Source: an uncultured Roseburia sp.
GTDB lineage: Bacteria; Bacillota; Clostridia; Lachnospirales; Lachnospiraceae
DNA: 64,000 bases
NCBI GenBank assembly: GCA_900539115.1
Contig: UQAQ01000003.1
Span: 1-64,000, forward strand
Reading direction: 5' to 3'
The notes beneath the pieces are model-generated. The model made no database searches. It had not been told where the DNA came from and worked only from the letters and a program-made list of their open reading frames with translations. The position numbers were made by a program, and so were the translations under genes. Below are positions 22,135-30,938 of this stretch, one piece after another. Numbering within the stretch: position 1 is the first letter of the stretch; the number at the start of each line of letters is the position of its first letter.

Positions 22135-23228
22135 TGTATTTCCATCCTTTCTTTTGGGGAATGTGTGATATTTTCACAGCCGTTTTCTGTGATCACGACG
22201 ACGTCTTCGATGCGTACTCCGCCAAATCCTTCTACGTAGATTCCCGGTTCTACCGTAATGACCATTCCGGGCTCAATCACACTTTCTTCTCTCGGAGAAA
22301 AGCAAGGAGTCTCATGGATTTCAAGTCCTACACTGTGGCCGAGGCTGTGACCGAAGCAGTCACCGTAACCGGCCTCTTTTATGACATCGCGGGCAATGGC
22401 ATCGACCTCTTTTCCGGTCATCCCCGGCTTTATCGCATGCAGTGCCGCCATTTGCGCCTGTAAAACGACATCGTAAATTTCCTTTTGTTTTTCATCGGCT
22501 CTGCCATACACGATCGTACGCGTCATATCGGAGCAATATCCATTGACAAGACAGCCAAAATCCATCGTCAGAAAATCGCCCTCTTCCAGCACTTTATCCG
22601 TCGGCACGGCATGTGGCATCGAAGAATGGATTCCGCTTGCCGCGATCGTATCAAAACTCGTTCCCTCAGCCCCGGCATCCCGCATATAAAACTCAATGTG
22701 CGCCGCTACCTGTTTTTCCGTGACAGACGTTTTTTCCCGATAACATTTTGTCAACCAGTCTGTCACTTTGGTAAAGGCCTCATCCCCGATCGCCTCGGCT
22801 TTTTTTATCGATTCAATTTCTTCCGGTGTTTTGATCTGGCGCATTTTATCTAATTTTTTATGCAGCGGAACAAGTTCCCATTGCTTCAGATTCATCTTTT
22901 CAAACAGCGCTTCCAATGTCCGATAGGTCTCTACCGTCATAACGGCATCTTCAAATCCGATGCGAAACGTTTTTTCCGCCAGTTCCGGATGTTCCTTTAC
23001 AATTTTTTCCACAAGGTACTGCTGCATATTTCTCTTATATTCCAGCACTTCAAAACCTCTGCTCTCCGCTGCCGCTGCAATCGTATAACGGGAATCGGTG
23101 AGGATCCAGGCATCTTCTTTGGATACATAGACCAGTCCTTCTCCTGTAAAACCGCTGATATTGCGCATATTGGCAGGGGTATGAACAAGGACCGCATTCA
23201 ATTTATACTGTTCTAAAAATTCTTTCAT
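22131..23228 (-). CDS. pepP: Xaa-Pro aminopeptidase (M24B family)
   Basis: A 365-residue creatinase-like metallopeptidase that removes the N-terminal residue before proline. The N-terminal creatinase domain begins with ANMRNISGFTGEG; the catalytic pita-bread domain carries the five metal ligands in MDFGCLVNGYCSDMTRT (two Asp), GHSLGHSVGLEIHE (His), VEPGIYV (Glu) and VRIEDVV (Glu). It overlaps both yqeG and aroDK by 4 nt, forming a tightly coupled trio. Linkage of this peptidase with EF-P and shikimate genes is frequent in Firmicutes. Confidence 0.94.
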   Translation of the reverse strand: MKEFLEQYKLNAVLVHTPANMRNISGFTGEGLVYVSKEDAWILTDSRYTIAAAAESRGFEVLEYKRNMQQYLVEKIVKEHPELAEKTFRIGFEDAVMTVETYRTLEALFEKMNLKQWELVPLHKKLDKMRQIKTPEEIESIKKAEAIGDEAFTKVTDWLTKCYREKTSVTEKQVAAHIEFYMRDAGAEGTSFDTIAASGIHSSMPHAVPTDKVLEEGDFLTMDFGCLVNGYCSDMTRTIVYGRADEKQKEIYDVVLQAQMAALHAIKPGMTGKEVDAIARDVIKEAGYGDCFGHSLGHSVGLEIHETPCFSPREESVIEPGMVITVEPGIYVEGFGGVRIEDVVVITENGCENITHSPKERMEIQ

Positions 23229-23740
23229 TTTGTTGTCATCTCCAATCCGGACTGCTTTTCATACGATTTCAAAACAATCCGCTCCAGATAGCGTTTTAAC
23301 ACAATCTGAATCTCTTCTTTTTTATCAATGGGATTTACGAGCACATTGCGGATTCCCAGCCTTTTTGCGCCCCATACATCGGTAAACAGCTGATCTCCGA
23401 CAAACAATGTTGTCTCTCTCGTCGTATGCATCTTTTCCATTGCGAGAAGATATCCTTTTTTGCCGGGTTTTCCGGCCTTCCAGACCACGTGTGTGCCAAT
23501 TTCTTTGTTAAAGCGGTCCACTCTTTCTTTTTTATTATTGGAAAGCAATGCCGTCGCAAAACCGATCTCATGCAGTTTTTCAAATAATTCCACCGCTCTC
23601 TTTGTCGCATCTCTGCCATGCTCGACAAGCGTATTATCAATATCAAATATAATTCCCCGATATCCTTTTTCATAATACGTTTCGTAAGCAATCTCATACG
23701 CAGAGACAGCGCGCGAATCCGGGAAAAAGCATTCCCACAT
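23225..23740 (-). CDS. yqeG: YqeG-family HAD phosphatase
   Basis: A 171-residue HAD superfamily (IIIA) phosphatase of the YqeG type. Motif I is FDIDNTLV, motif II is LLSNNKKER, the motif III lysine is in AGKPGKKGY, and motif IV is VGDQLFTDVWGA. The substrate is uncertain; some relatives are called phosphatidylglycerophosphate phosphatases. Start: ATG at 23740, with GGTGG close upstream and AAAGGA further away; the long frame to 23836 overlaps the DUF815 gene and adds a non-family extension. It overlaps pepP by 4 nt and follows the ATPase gene by 17 nt. Confidence 0.9.
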   Translation of the reverse strand: MWECFFPDSRAVSAYEIAYETYYEKGYRGIIFDIDNTLVEHGRDATKRAVELFEKLHEIGFATALLSNNKKERVDRFNKEIGTHVVWKAGKPGKKGYLLAMEKMHTTRETTLFVGDQLFTDVWGAKRLGIRNVLVNPIDKKEEIQIVLKRYLERIVLKSYEKQSGLEMTTK

Positions 23741-23757
23741 AAGGCCACCTGTCCTTT

Positions 23758-25080
23758 CTAAGATTCTATCGATTTCAAATGAATGATAAACTGTTCCGCT
23801 ACACGGCCGGAATATCCACCATTTCGTACACTCCATGCATTGGCCTGCAGGAGAAGTTCGTCTTTCGACAACCGGATATCCGGATTTTCTGCCGCCAACC
23901 CAAGAATAATATCCTCATATTCTTTTCTGGATGGCTTGGAGAAATTGATGCTGACACCAAAGCGGGCCACCAGCGACAATTTTTCCTGCATCGTATCAGA
24001 ACGATGCAACTCATCATTGGCCATATCCGAGCGGTCACTCCACGTCTCGCGGATCAAATGACGACGGTTCGAAGTCGCATAGATCAGCACATTATCCGGC
24101 TTCACTTCCAAGCCGCCCTCGATCACCGCTTTCAAATATTTGTATTCAATCTCAAATTCTTCAAATGACAGATCGTCCATATAAATAATAAATTTGTAAT
24201 TGCGGTTTTTCACCTGCTCAATGATAGCAGACAGATCCTGAAACTGGTGTTTGTACACTTCGATCAAGCGCAGACCCTGATCATAATATCGGTTCAATAT
24301 TGCCTTGATACAAGTGGATTTTCCGGTTCCGCTGTCGCCAAACAAAAGACAGTTATTTGCCTTTCGCCCTTCCACAAATGCCTCGGTATTGTCAACCAGC
24401 TGCTTTTTCTGAATCTCATATCCTACGAGATGTTCCAATGTCACATCACTTGTATGCGTGATCGGAGCCAGATTCAATTCTCCGTTGCTCGTATGTGTCA
24501 CACGAAATGCCTTATTTAATCCGAATTTACCAACGCCATAAACCCGGTAAAAATTCGTCACAATGTCAAAGAAACCTTCCGCATCTGTTGCTTTTCTCAG
24601 TTCTCCCGCAAGTTCTTTTACTTTCTCACTGACACTCTTATTGTATGTATTTTCTGCTTTTGCCATCGAATGATACTCTGTCAAAATGGAAAAACATTTC
24701 ACTTCCAAAAGTGTCTCAATCGCCTCAAAATCAAAATGGAATAATTTGTAAAAGCACTCCATATCCTGTTTCACAATCTGATTGACACTGGCGGCATCGT
24801 CTGTCTTTGCTCCCACTTTTTCACAGATCACACTAAACGGATTTTCATCAGTGGCAAGCAGATAGGCGATGTAGCACTGCCACAAATTATTATCAAAGCC
24901 ATACTTTGTCGCCAGATCCAAAATGCGGTAGATCTGGTCGTAAAGAGCCCGTACATGAGCTTCTTTCTGTGCACATTCTTTATCTTCTTCTATTTCTTTA
25001 AAAATATCACTGAGTCGCATTAAAATTTCATCCTGACCCAGATTTCCATACATGATCAATCTCGATACTTCCCGATACAT
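23758..25080 (-). CDS. DUF815-family AAA+ ATPase
   Basis: A 440-residue member of the DUF815 family of predicted ATPases. The N-terminal 200 residues are helical with no known domain; the ATPase core has Walker A FGDSGTGKST (near 247-256), Walker B FIIYMDDLSF, and YATSNRRHLI, the sensor-1-like segment typical of the family, with a C-terminal lid. Function is unknown. The ATG at 25080 is chosen because longer frames overlap argS; the ribosome site is weak (GAGG). It lies 20 nt after argS and 17 nt before yqeG, so argS, this gene, yqeG, pepP and aroDK probably form one transcript. Confidence 0.85.
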   Translation of the reverse strand: MYREVSRLIMYGNLGQDEILMRLSDIFKEIEEDKECAQKEAHVRALYDQIYRILDLATKYGFDNNLWQCYIAYLLATDENPFSVICEKVGAKTDDAASVNQIVKQDMECFYKLFHFDFEAIETLLEVKCFSILTEYHSMAKAENTYNKSVSEKVKELAGELRKATDAEGFFDIVTNFYRVYGVGKFGLNKAFRVTHTSNGELNLAPITHTSDVTLEHLVGYEIQKKQLVDNTEAFVEGRKANNCLLFGDSGTGKSTCIKAILNRYYDQGLRLIEVYKHQFQDLSAIIEQVKNRNYKFIIYMDDLSFEEFEIEYKYLKAVIEGGLEVKPDNVLIYATSNRRHLIRETWSDRSDMANDELHRSDTMQEKLSLVARFGVSINFSKPSRKEYEDIILGLAAENPDIRLSKDELLLQANAWSVRNGGYSGRVAEQFIIHLKSIES

Positions 25081-25100
25081 GAACTCACGCCTCGACTTTC

Positions 25101-26879
25101 TTACATTTTTTCCGGTGCCTGGAATCCAAGCAGATCGATACACTGCTCCAGCACATTTTTCACTAAGATCAAAAGCTGGATATACGATGCTTTTCTCTCT
25201 TCATCCTCATTTGCAAGGATGGAATTTTCGTGATAAAAATGATTAAAGTTTTCACTCAATTCGTAAATAAACTGGCAGATTTTGTGTGGTGCTTTTTCCT
25301 TGTAGGCAGCCTGCATCATATCGCCAAATTTGGCAAGTGTCAGGTACAGATTAATCTCGCTCCGGCTGTCCGGTGTCATCAGCTTCTCTGCTTCCCCTTT
25401 TTCTGTCACACTGCCGCCATTCTGGCTGTATTTTGCCAAAAGGGATTTGATGCGGACGATCGTATATAAGATATATGGTCCCGTATTTCCCTCAAAGGAA
25501 GCAAATCTCTCAATGTCAAAAATATAATCTTTCGATGCCTGATTGGAAAGATCCCCGTATTTCAGAGCAGCCAAACCAACTGTCTCGGAGATTTCTCTCG
25601 CCTCTGTCTCTTCATAATCACGGTTTTCCATCATTTTCTTATACACTTCTTCATTGATCTGTTCACGAAGTGCCTGCAGACGGAGAACCCCGCCATCCCT
25701 CGTCTTAAACGGCTTTCCGTCTTTTCCGTTCATCGTTCCAAAACCGATAAATACAAGTCCGACTTCCGGTCTTGTGATCTTTGCTTTCTTTGCCACACGG
25801 AACACCTGGGTAAAATGCAGAGACTGGCGTTTATCTGCCAGATAAATGATCTCATCCGGCTGGAACAATTTCTCTCGTTCTACAATTGTAGCAAGGTCAG
25901 TCGTTGCATACAGGGAAGCACCGTTTGATTTTACGATCAGACACGGAGGAAGTTCCTTTTTATCCCCTTCTTCGGTCACATCGACAACCAGTGCACCTTC
26001 GCTCATATACGCAAGTCCGTCTGCCTTCATCTTTTCTACCATATCCGGAATATAAGGCTGGGCATCGCTCTCTTTTTTCCAAAGGTCAAAATGAACGTCT
26101 AATTTATCATAATTTTTCTTTAAATCTTCAATCGAAACAGACAAAATATGCTGCCACAAGGCGATATATCCAGGATGTCCTTCCTGCAGCTGCGCTGTGA
26201 TCTGCTGTGCCTCCTGCATGTAATCTTCATGCTCTTTCGCATATCCGCTCGCATGTGGATAGATCTGCTCCAGATCGGAAATCGTAAATGGTGCCTCTTT
26301 CGGATATTCTCCCGTAAAATCAGCATCAAAATACGGAAGTTCCGGCTGACGATGACGTACTTCGTTGATGATCAGACCGATCTGCAGTCCCCAGTCACCC
26401 AAGTGCACATCTCCGATCACCTTATCTCCCATGAAGCGGCAGATACGTTTTACACTCTCTCCAATGATTGCCGGACGCAGATGTCCTACGTGAAGTGGCT
26501 TTGCAACATTGGCTCCACCGTAATCAATGACTACCGTGCGCTCTTTTTCCGGCGCCGGAATACCAAATTTTTCCTCTGTCATCATGGCTTTTCCAAAATC
26601 CACAAGCAGTTTTCCGCTTACGGTTATGTTGATAAATCCCGGTTTTACCATCTCTATTTTTTCAAAAATATCGTTCTCTTTTACTGCTTCTACTACTTTT
26701 TCCGCAATTTGAAACGGTGCCATTTTGTACTGTTTTGCTGCCGCCATCGCACCATTACACTGATACTGGCAGAGATCCGGGCGGTTGGAAACGGTTACAA
26801 ATCCAAATTTCTTATCATAGCCGGCCTGCTCAAATCCGCCTTCCATCACTTCTTGTAATACATCGATTATTTTTTTCAT
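25101..26879 (-). CDS. argS: Arginyl-tRNA synthetase
   Basis: A 592-residue class I synthetase. The N-terminal Add-1 domain is followed by the HIGH-type signature HVGHLR and, before it, DYGGANVAKPL. The KMSKS loop is replaced by a GTMNGKDGKPFKTRDGG segment, as is normal in many bacterial ArgRS enzymes. The C-terminal DALR anticodon-binding domain ends near FQAPEKM. Length is normal. It begins the probable operon argS-DUF815-yqeG-pepP-aroDK; aroA lies just upstream in the same direction, 25 nt away. Confidence 0.97.
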   Translation of the reverse strand: MKKIIDVLQEVMEGGFEQAGYDKKFGFVTVSNRPDLCQYQCNGAMAAAKQYKMAPFQIAEKVVEAVKENDIFEKIEMVKPGFINITVSGKLLVDFGKAMMTEEKFGIPAPEKERTVVIDYGGANVAKPLHVGHLRPAIIGESVKRICRFMGDKVIGDVHLGDWGLQIGLIINEVRHRQPELPYFDADFTGEYPKEAPFTISDLEQIYPHASGYAKEHEDYMQEAQQITAQLQEGHPGYIALWQHILSVSIEDLKKNYDKLDVHFDLWKKESDAQPYIPDMVEKMKADGLAYMSEGALVVDVTEEGDKKELPPCLIVKSNGASLYATTDLATIVEREKLFQPDEIIYLADKRQSLHFTQVFRVAKKAKITRPEVGLVFIGFGTMNGKDGKPFKTRDGGVLRLQALREQINEEVYKKMMENRDYEETEAREISETVGLAALKYGDLSNQASKDYIFDIERFASFEGNTGPYILYTIVRIKSLLAKYSQNGGSVTEKGEAEKLMTPDSRSEINLYLTLAKFGDMMQAAYKEKAPHKICQFIYELSENFNHFYHENSILANEDEERKASYIQLLILVKNVLEQCIDLLGFQAPEKM

Positions 26880-26904
26880 CGTCTTCTATCCTTTCGTCGC
26901 TGTC

Positions 26905-28215
26905 TTATTCTTCTATCTTAGATGCTAAATCAAGGTTTGTCAATACATCAAAGTAATCTTCAAATGTCTTTTTGCAGCACCCGGCATCTTTGATCACAAT
27001 GCCATCCACAACCTGTCCGATCAGCGAAAATGCCATCGCCATCCGGTGGTCATCGTAAGTCTCCACTTCTCCCGGGGTGATTTCTCCGGGATAAATCGTC
27101 ATTCCATCTTCCCGTTCCTCACATCGGATGCCAAGTCTGGTAAGTTCTGTCACAATTCCTCGGATCCGGTCCGATTCCTGTCTACGGATATGTTCTATCC
27201 CGTCAATGACGGTTTCCCCCTCTGCAAACGGAGCGATTGCCGCCAATGTCATCGTCTGATCGGAAAAATCTGTCATTTTTACATGAATGCCGTGCAATGC
27301 TCTGTTTTTTGGTCCTTTTACTACGATGCCATCGTTTTCCTCTTCGACACCGCAGCCCATTTCTCGCAATACATCGAGGAATCGAATGTCTCCCTGCGTA
27401 CTGTCAGAATGCACATGCATTACCTTGACACGGCTTTCTGTCAATGCCGCAATTCCATAAAAATAGCAGGCTGCGGACACATCCGGTTCCACCTGATAAC
27501 TGCCTTTTTCACACCGATACGTCTGTCCCGGAGCCACAAAGTAACTGTTTTCTCCGGTCTGCTCCACATGAACACCAAATTCTTCCATCATCTTCATGGA
27601 TATGTGCACATAGGATCTTGCATCCCTTGTCCCCGTCAGATGAATCTGCAGTCCCTCGTTGCACATCACTCCGCTGAGAAGAAGCGCACTCAGAAACTGG
27701 CTGCTTGCATCGATATTCAAGTCCACTTCCCGCACCCCATTTTCCTCTCTGCCGCAGATGCGGAATGGAAATGCATACGGTTTTTCTAAATATTCAAACG
27801 TTACTCCGAGCATCTCCAGCGCACGCAAAAGCGGCTCCATCGGTCTTGCCTTCATCTGCTCGGAGGACTCCACCAGAAAATGCTCCCCGGAAAGCGCAAG
27901 CATCGCCGTCAAAAAGCGGGCTGCCGTCCCTGCACTTCCGACATACACATTTCTCTCCGGGCCTGCCGGCACACGTCCGCCAAGTCCTTCGATCTCTACT
28001 TCTTTTTTTTCTTCGTCTATTTTCACGGAGAATCCAATCTCCTCCAATGCTTTCATAAACACACGGGAATCCTCGCTGAAAAGCACTCCCCGCACTAACG
28101 TCTTTCCCTCTGCCAATGCTCCCAGCAGCAATGCGCGGTTCGTAATGCTTTTGGATCCCGGCACCGTCACTTTGTACGACCGCCCTTTTTTCAATGGTTT
28201 GCATTGATAATTCAT
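26905..28215 (-). CDS. aroA: 3-phosphoshikimate 1-carboxyvinyltransferase (EPSP synthase)
   Basis: A 436-residue AroA joining shikimate-3-phosphate and phosphoenolpyruvate. It starts with the PEP/S3P-binding segment PGSKSITNRALLLGALAEG and has GSAGTAARFLTAML, the second classical signature, and the late RxKESDRI-like segment HIRRQESDRIRGI with TYDDHRMAM, the active-site loop. The ATG at 28215 has GGAGGAG 4 nt upstream; a start at 28278 would add residues outside the family. The gene is followed at 25 nt by argS. It supplies, with aroDK, two or three of the late shikimate steps. Confidence 0.96.
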   Translation of the reverse strand: MNYQCKPLKKGRSYKVTVPGSKSITNRALLLGALAEGKTLVRGVLFSEDSRVFMKALEEIGFSVKIDEEKKEVEIEGLGGRVPAGPERNVYVGSAGTAARFLTAMLALSGEHFLVESSEQMKARPMEPLLRALEMLGVTFEYLEKPYAFPFRICGREENGVREVDLNIDASSQFLSALLLSGVMCNEGLQIHLTGTRDARSYVHISMKMMEEFGVHVEQTGENSYFVAPGQTYRCEKGSYQVEPDVSAACYFYGIAALTESRVKVMHVHSDSTQGDIRFLDVLREMGCGVEEENDGIVVKGPKNRALHGIHVKMTDFSDQTMTLAAIAPFAEGETVIDGIEHIRRQESDRIRGIVTELTRLGIRCEEREDGMTIYPGEITPGEVETYDDHRMAMAFSLIGQVVDGIVIKDAGCCKKTFEDYFDVLTNLDLASKIEE

Positions 28216-28284
28216 GAAACTCCTCCATTCTGTGGTCTGATACCTACTATCGTACCATACTTTTGTAAAAATTTCCACGAAATC

Positions 28285-28335
28285 CGCAAAAAAAGAACCT
28301 AAACTTTGAGGTTTCCCATCGTTTAGGTTCTTTTA
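28285..28335 (-). terminator. Terminator of the transketolase operon
   Basis: AAGAACCTAAAC pairs perfectly with GTTTAGGTTCTT (12 bp) on the minus strand, followed by TTTTT. It lies about 35 nt beyond the transketolase stop and separates that operon from aroA. Confidence 0.9.
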
Positions 28336-28348
28336 TTCTTCTTTATTT

Positions 28349-28361
28349 GTAACTATTCAGG
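28349..28361. repeat. Solitary end of the structured repeat family
   Basis: GTAACTATTCAGG, identical to the ends of the two 190-bp elements near bioY, stands alone here between the transketolase stop (5 nt away) and the terminator. The matching second end and core are absent, so it is a remnant, a solo site or chance. Confidence 0.5.
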
Positions 28362-28365
28362 CTCT

Positions 28366-29307
28366 CTATTTGGCAAATGCTTTTACTTTTTCGTAAATGC
28401 TGTCTGCGTCCAAGCCATATTTCTTAATGAGTTCTACGGCCGGTCCGGATTCACCAAAGGTATCATTGATACCGATCTTCATTACCTGTGTCGGACATTT
28501 TTCGGAGAGTACATCACAAACTGCACTTCCGAGACCGCCGATTACAGAATGCTCTTCTACGGTAACCACTTTTCCGGTCTCTTTTGCTGCTTTTACGACC
28601 AAGTCTTCATCCAATGGTTTGATGGTATGAATATTGATCACTTTGGCATCGATGCCGTCGGCTGCCAGTTTGTCAGCTGCTGCAAGACATTCGGATACCG
28701 GAAGTCCGGTAGCGATAATCGTTACATCTTTTCCTTCACGAAGAACAACACCTTTTCCAAGTTCAAACTTATAATCCGGTGTGTCATTGATAACCGGCAC
28801 TGCCAATCTTCCAAAGCGAAGGTATACCGGTCCCTCATGCTCGATAGCGGCACGTACTGCTGCTTTTGCCTCGACATCATCGGCCGGGTTGATAACAACC
28901 ATTCCCGGGATCGTACGCATCAAAGCAATATCTTCATTACACTGGTGTGTCGCACCATCTTCTCCTACGGAGATTCCGGCATGTGTCGCACCAATTTTTA
29001 CATTCAATTTCGGATAACCGATGGAGTTACGAACCTGCTCAAAGGCACGTCCTGCTGCAAACATCGCAAAAGAACTTGCAAATGGGATTTTACCGGTTGT
29101 CGCAAGGCCGGCAGCGATTCCCATCATGTTACACTCTGCAATTCCACAGTCGATATGACGATCCGGGAAAGCTTTCTTAAAGATTCCTGTTTTTGTCGCA
29201 GCTGCAAGGTCAGCGTCCAGAACTACGAGATTCTCATATTCTGCGCCAAGCTCTGCAAGTGCATTTCCATAACTCTCACGAGTTGCTATTTTTTTTACTT
29301 CACTCAC
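28366..29307 (-). CDS. Transketolase, C-terminal subunit
   Basis: A 313-residue half-transketolase with the pyrimidine-binding and C-terminal domains. Family features: IDCGIAECNMMGIAAGLA (the catalytic Glu that activates thiamine diphosphate), GEDGATHQCNEDIALMRTIPG and the C-terminal VEEHSVIGGLGSAV. Together with the N-terminal subunit encoded just upstream it forms a complete transketolase, as is usual for split forms in Clostridia and archaea. Its ATG overlaps the stop of the N-terminal subunit gene by 4 nt. The pair with transaldolase makes the non-oxidative pentose phosphate pathway. Confidence 0.95.
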   Translation of the reverse strand: MSEVKKIATRESYGNALAELGAEYENLVVLDADLAAATKTGIFKKAFPDRHIDCGIAECNMMGIAAGLATTGKIPFASSFAMFAAGRAFEQVRNSIGYPKLNVKIGATHAGISVGEDGATHQCNEDIALMRTIPGMVVINPADDVEAKAAVRAAIEHEGPVYLRFGRLAVPVINDTPDYKFELGKGVVLREGKDVTIIATGLPVSECLAAADKLAADGIDAKVINIHTIKPLDEDLVVKAAKETGKVVTVEEHSVIGGLGSAVCDVLSEKCPTQVMKIGINDTFGESGPAVELIKKYGLDADSIYEKVKAFAK

Positions 29308-30131
29308 AGGGATTCACCTACTTTCTCTAAATCTGCCATAGCCTGTGCATACTGCTCGTCATTTGGAGCCGTTCCATGCCAGCTTGCCTGATTTTCCATG
29401 AAAGAAACGCCTTTTCCTTTGATACTCTTTGCAATAATGGCAGTTGGCATTCCTTTGGTTGCTTTTGCTTCATCAAATGCTTTGCGCAATGCATCAAAAT
29501 CATGTGCATCGACATTGATCACATGGAAGTTAAATGCTTTAAACTTGTCCTCGATCGGATAAGGAGAACATACGTCATCAATCTTACCATCGATCTGCAG
29601 ACCGTTGTTGTCAACGATTGCCACAAAGTTATCCAGTTTACGGTGTCCGGCAAACATAGCAGCCTCCCAGACCTGGCCTTCCTGAATCTCACCATCTCCA
29701 AGAAGCGTATATACACGATAATCTTCATTGCTCAATTTTGCAGAAAGTGCCATACCTACTGCAGCGGAAATTCCCTGTCCCAGAGAACCACTTGACATAT
29801 CTACACCCGGAATGTGTTTCATATCCGGATGTCCCTGCAGATAAGATCCGGTATGACGCAATGTCGTCAGATCTTCAACCGGGAAAAATCCTCTGTGAGC
29901 CAGTGCGGAATAATATCCCGGTGCTGTATGTCCTTTACTCAATACAAAACGATCACGATCCGGTTTTTTCGGATCTTTTGGATCGATATTCAACTCTTCG
30001 AAGAACAAATATGTATAAATATCTGCAGCGGACAAAGAGCCACCCGGATGTCCGGATTTTGCACTATGTACAGCAGTTACTATACCCTTACGAACTTCGT
30101 TAGCCATTTTCTTTAATTCTAACGTATTCAT
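29304..30131 (-). CDS. Transketolase, N-terminal subunit
   Basis: A 275-residue half-transketolase holding the thiamine diphosphate phosphate-binding domain. Signature segments: SAKSGHPGGSLSAADIYTYLF at the N-terminus, the HTAPGYY loop, and the GDGEIQEGQVWEAAM...NNGLQIDG magnesium/ThDP motif. It overlaps the C-terminal subunit gene by ATGA and follows the transaldolase gene after 20 nt, so the three form one operon closed by the terminator near 28.3 kb. Confidence 0.95.
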   Translation of the reverse strand: MNTLELKKMANEVRKGIVTAVHSAKSGHPGGSLSAADIYTYLFFEELNIDPKDPKKPDRDRFVLSKGHTAPGYYSALAHRGFFPVEDLTTLRHTGSYLQGHPDMKHIPGVDMSSGSLGQGISAAVGMALSAKLSNEDYRVYTLLGDGEIQEGQVWEAAMFAGHRKLDNFVAIVDNNGLQIDGKIDDVCSPYPIEDKFKAFNFHVINVDAHDFDALRKAFDEAKATKGMPTAIIAKSIKGKGVSFMENQASWHGTAPNDEQYAQAMADLEKVGESL

Positions 30132-30151
30132 ACACCTATCTCCTTTTAGTT

Positions 30152-30811
30152 TTATTCACCAAATACAGCTTTATAATCTGCCTGGAATTTTGCAATACCC
30201 TGATCTGTCAATGGATGTTTTGTCATCTGCTCGATAACACCATATGGAACGGTTGCAATATCTGCACCAGCCAATGCACAATCTGTAACATGAATCGGAT
30301 TACGTACACTTGCTGCGATAATCTCAGTATCAATTTCCGGATAGTTTGCAAAAATAGCTGCGATGGATTCGATCAAATCGATTCCCGGCTGTGAAATATC
30401 ATCCAGACGTCCTAAGAATGGAGATACGTAAGCAGCTCCTGCACGAGCTGCAAGAAGTGCCTGGTTTGCTGTGAAGATCAATGTTACATTAACAGCGATT
30501 CCCTCACTTGCCAACACTTTGGTAGCTTTCAATCCTTCCACTGTCATAGGAATTTTAACTACCATATTTTCATGAAGTTTTGCAATTTCTCTACCTTCTG
30601 CGATCATGCCTTCTGCATCTACTGTTGTCGCTTTTACTTCACCACTGATTGGTCCGTCAACGATGGATGCGATTTCTTTCAATACATCTTCCTGGCTTCT
30701 TCCGCCTTCTTTGGCGATCAAAGATGGGTTTGTTGTTACACCACAGATTACTCCCATATCATTTGCCTTTTTGATGTCTTCAATTTTTGCTGTGTCTACA
30801 AAAAATTTCAT
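30152..30811 (-). CDS. tal: Transaldolase, short TalC/fructose-6-phosphate aldolase type
   Basis: A 219-residue class I aldolase of the small transaldolase subfamily. It starts [31 protein letters not shown], the family signature; the Schiff-base lysine lies in MVVKIPMT near residue 85; [15 protein letters not shown] is the second signature. The short form usually acts as transaldolase, though some members are fructose-6-phosphate aldolases. It is the first gene of the operon with split transketolase. The ATG has AGGAGGG upstream; the leader (30812-30938) contains a GGTGGAAA/TTTCCACC inverted repeat of unknown role. Confidence 0.95.
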   Translation of the reverse strand: MKFFVDTAKIEDIKKANDMGVICGVTTNPSLIAKEGGRSQEDVLKEIASIVDGPISGEVKATTVDAEGMIAEGREIAKLHENMVVKIPMTVEGLKATKVLASEGIAVNVTLIFTANQALLAARAGAAYVSPFLGRLDDISQPGIDLIESIAAIFANYPEIDTEIIAASVRNPIHVTDCALAGADIATVPYGVIEQMTKHPLTDQGIAKFQADYKAVFGE

Positions 30812-30938
30812 GTTTAATACCCTCCTGAAAGTTAAATATTTATATCATATGATACCGGAATCTCCCGGTGGAAACTCTCCACATCTTATGCGGACAATTT
30901 CCACCTGACCCTTGGAATATCACATAATTTCAAACTCA

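Noticed and set aside
26148..26858. Long plus-strand open frame opposite argS
   Set aside because: It is the antisense of a well-supported synthetase gene, has no ribosome site and resembles no protein; the same applies to long frames opposite serA, ilvD, the beta-CASP gene and GH36.
25101..26879. Defective ArgS because KMSKS is missing
   Set aside because: Many bacterial arginyl-tRNA synthetases lack a canonical KMSKS; HVGHLR and the anticodon domain are intact.
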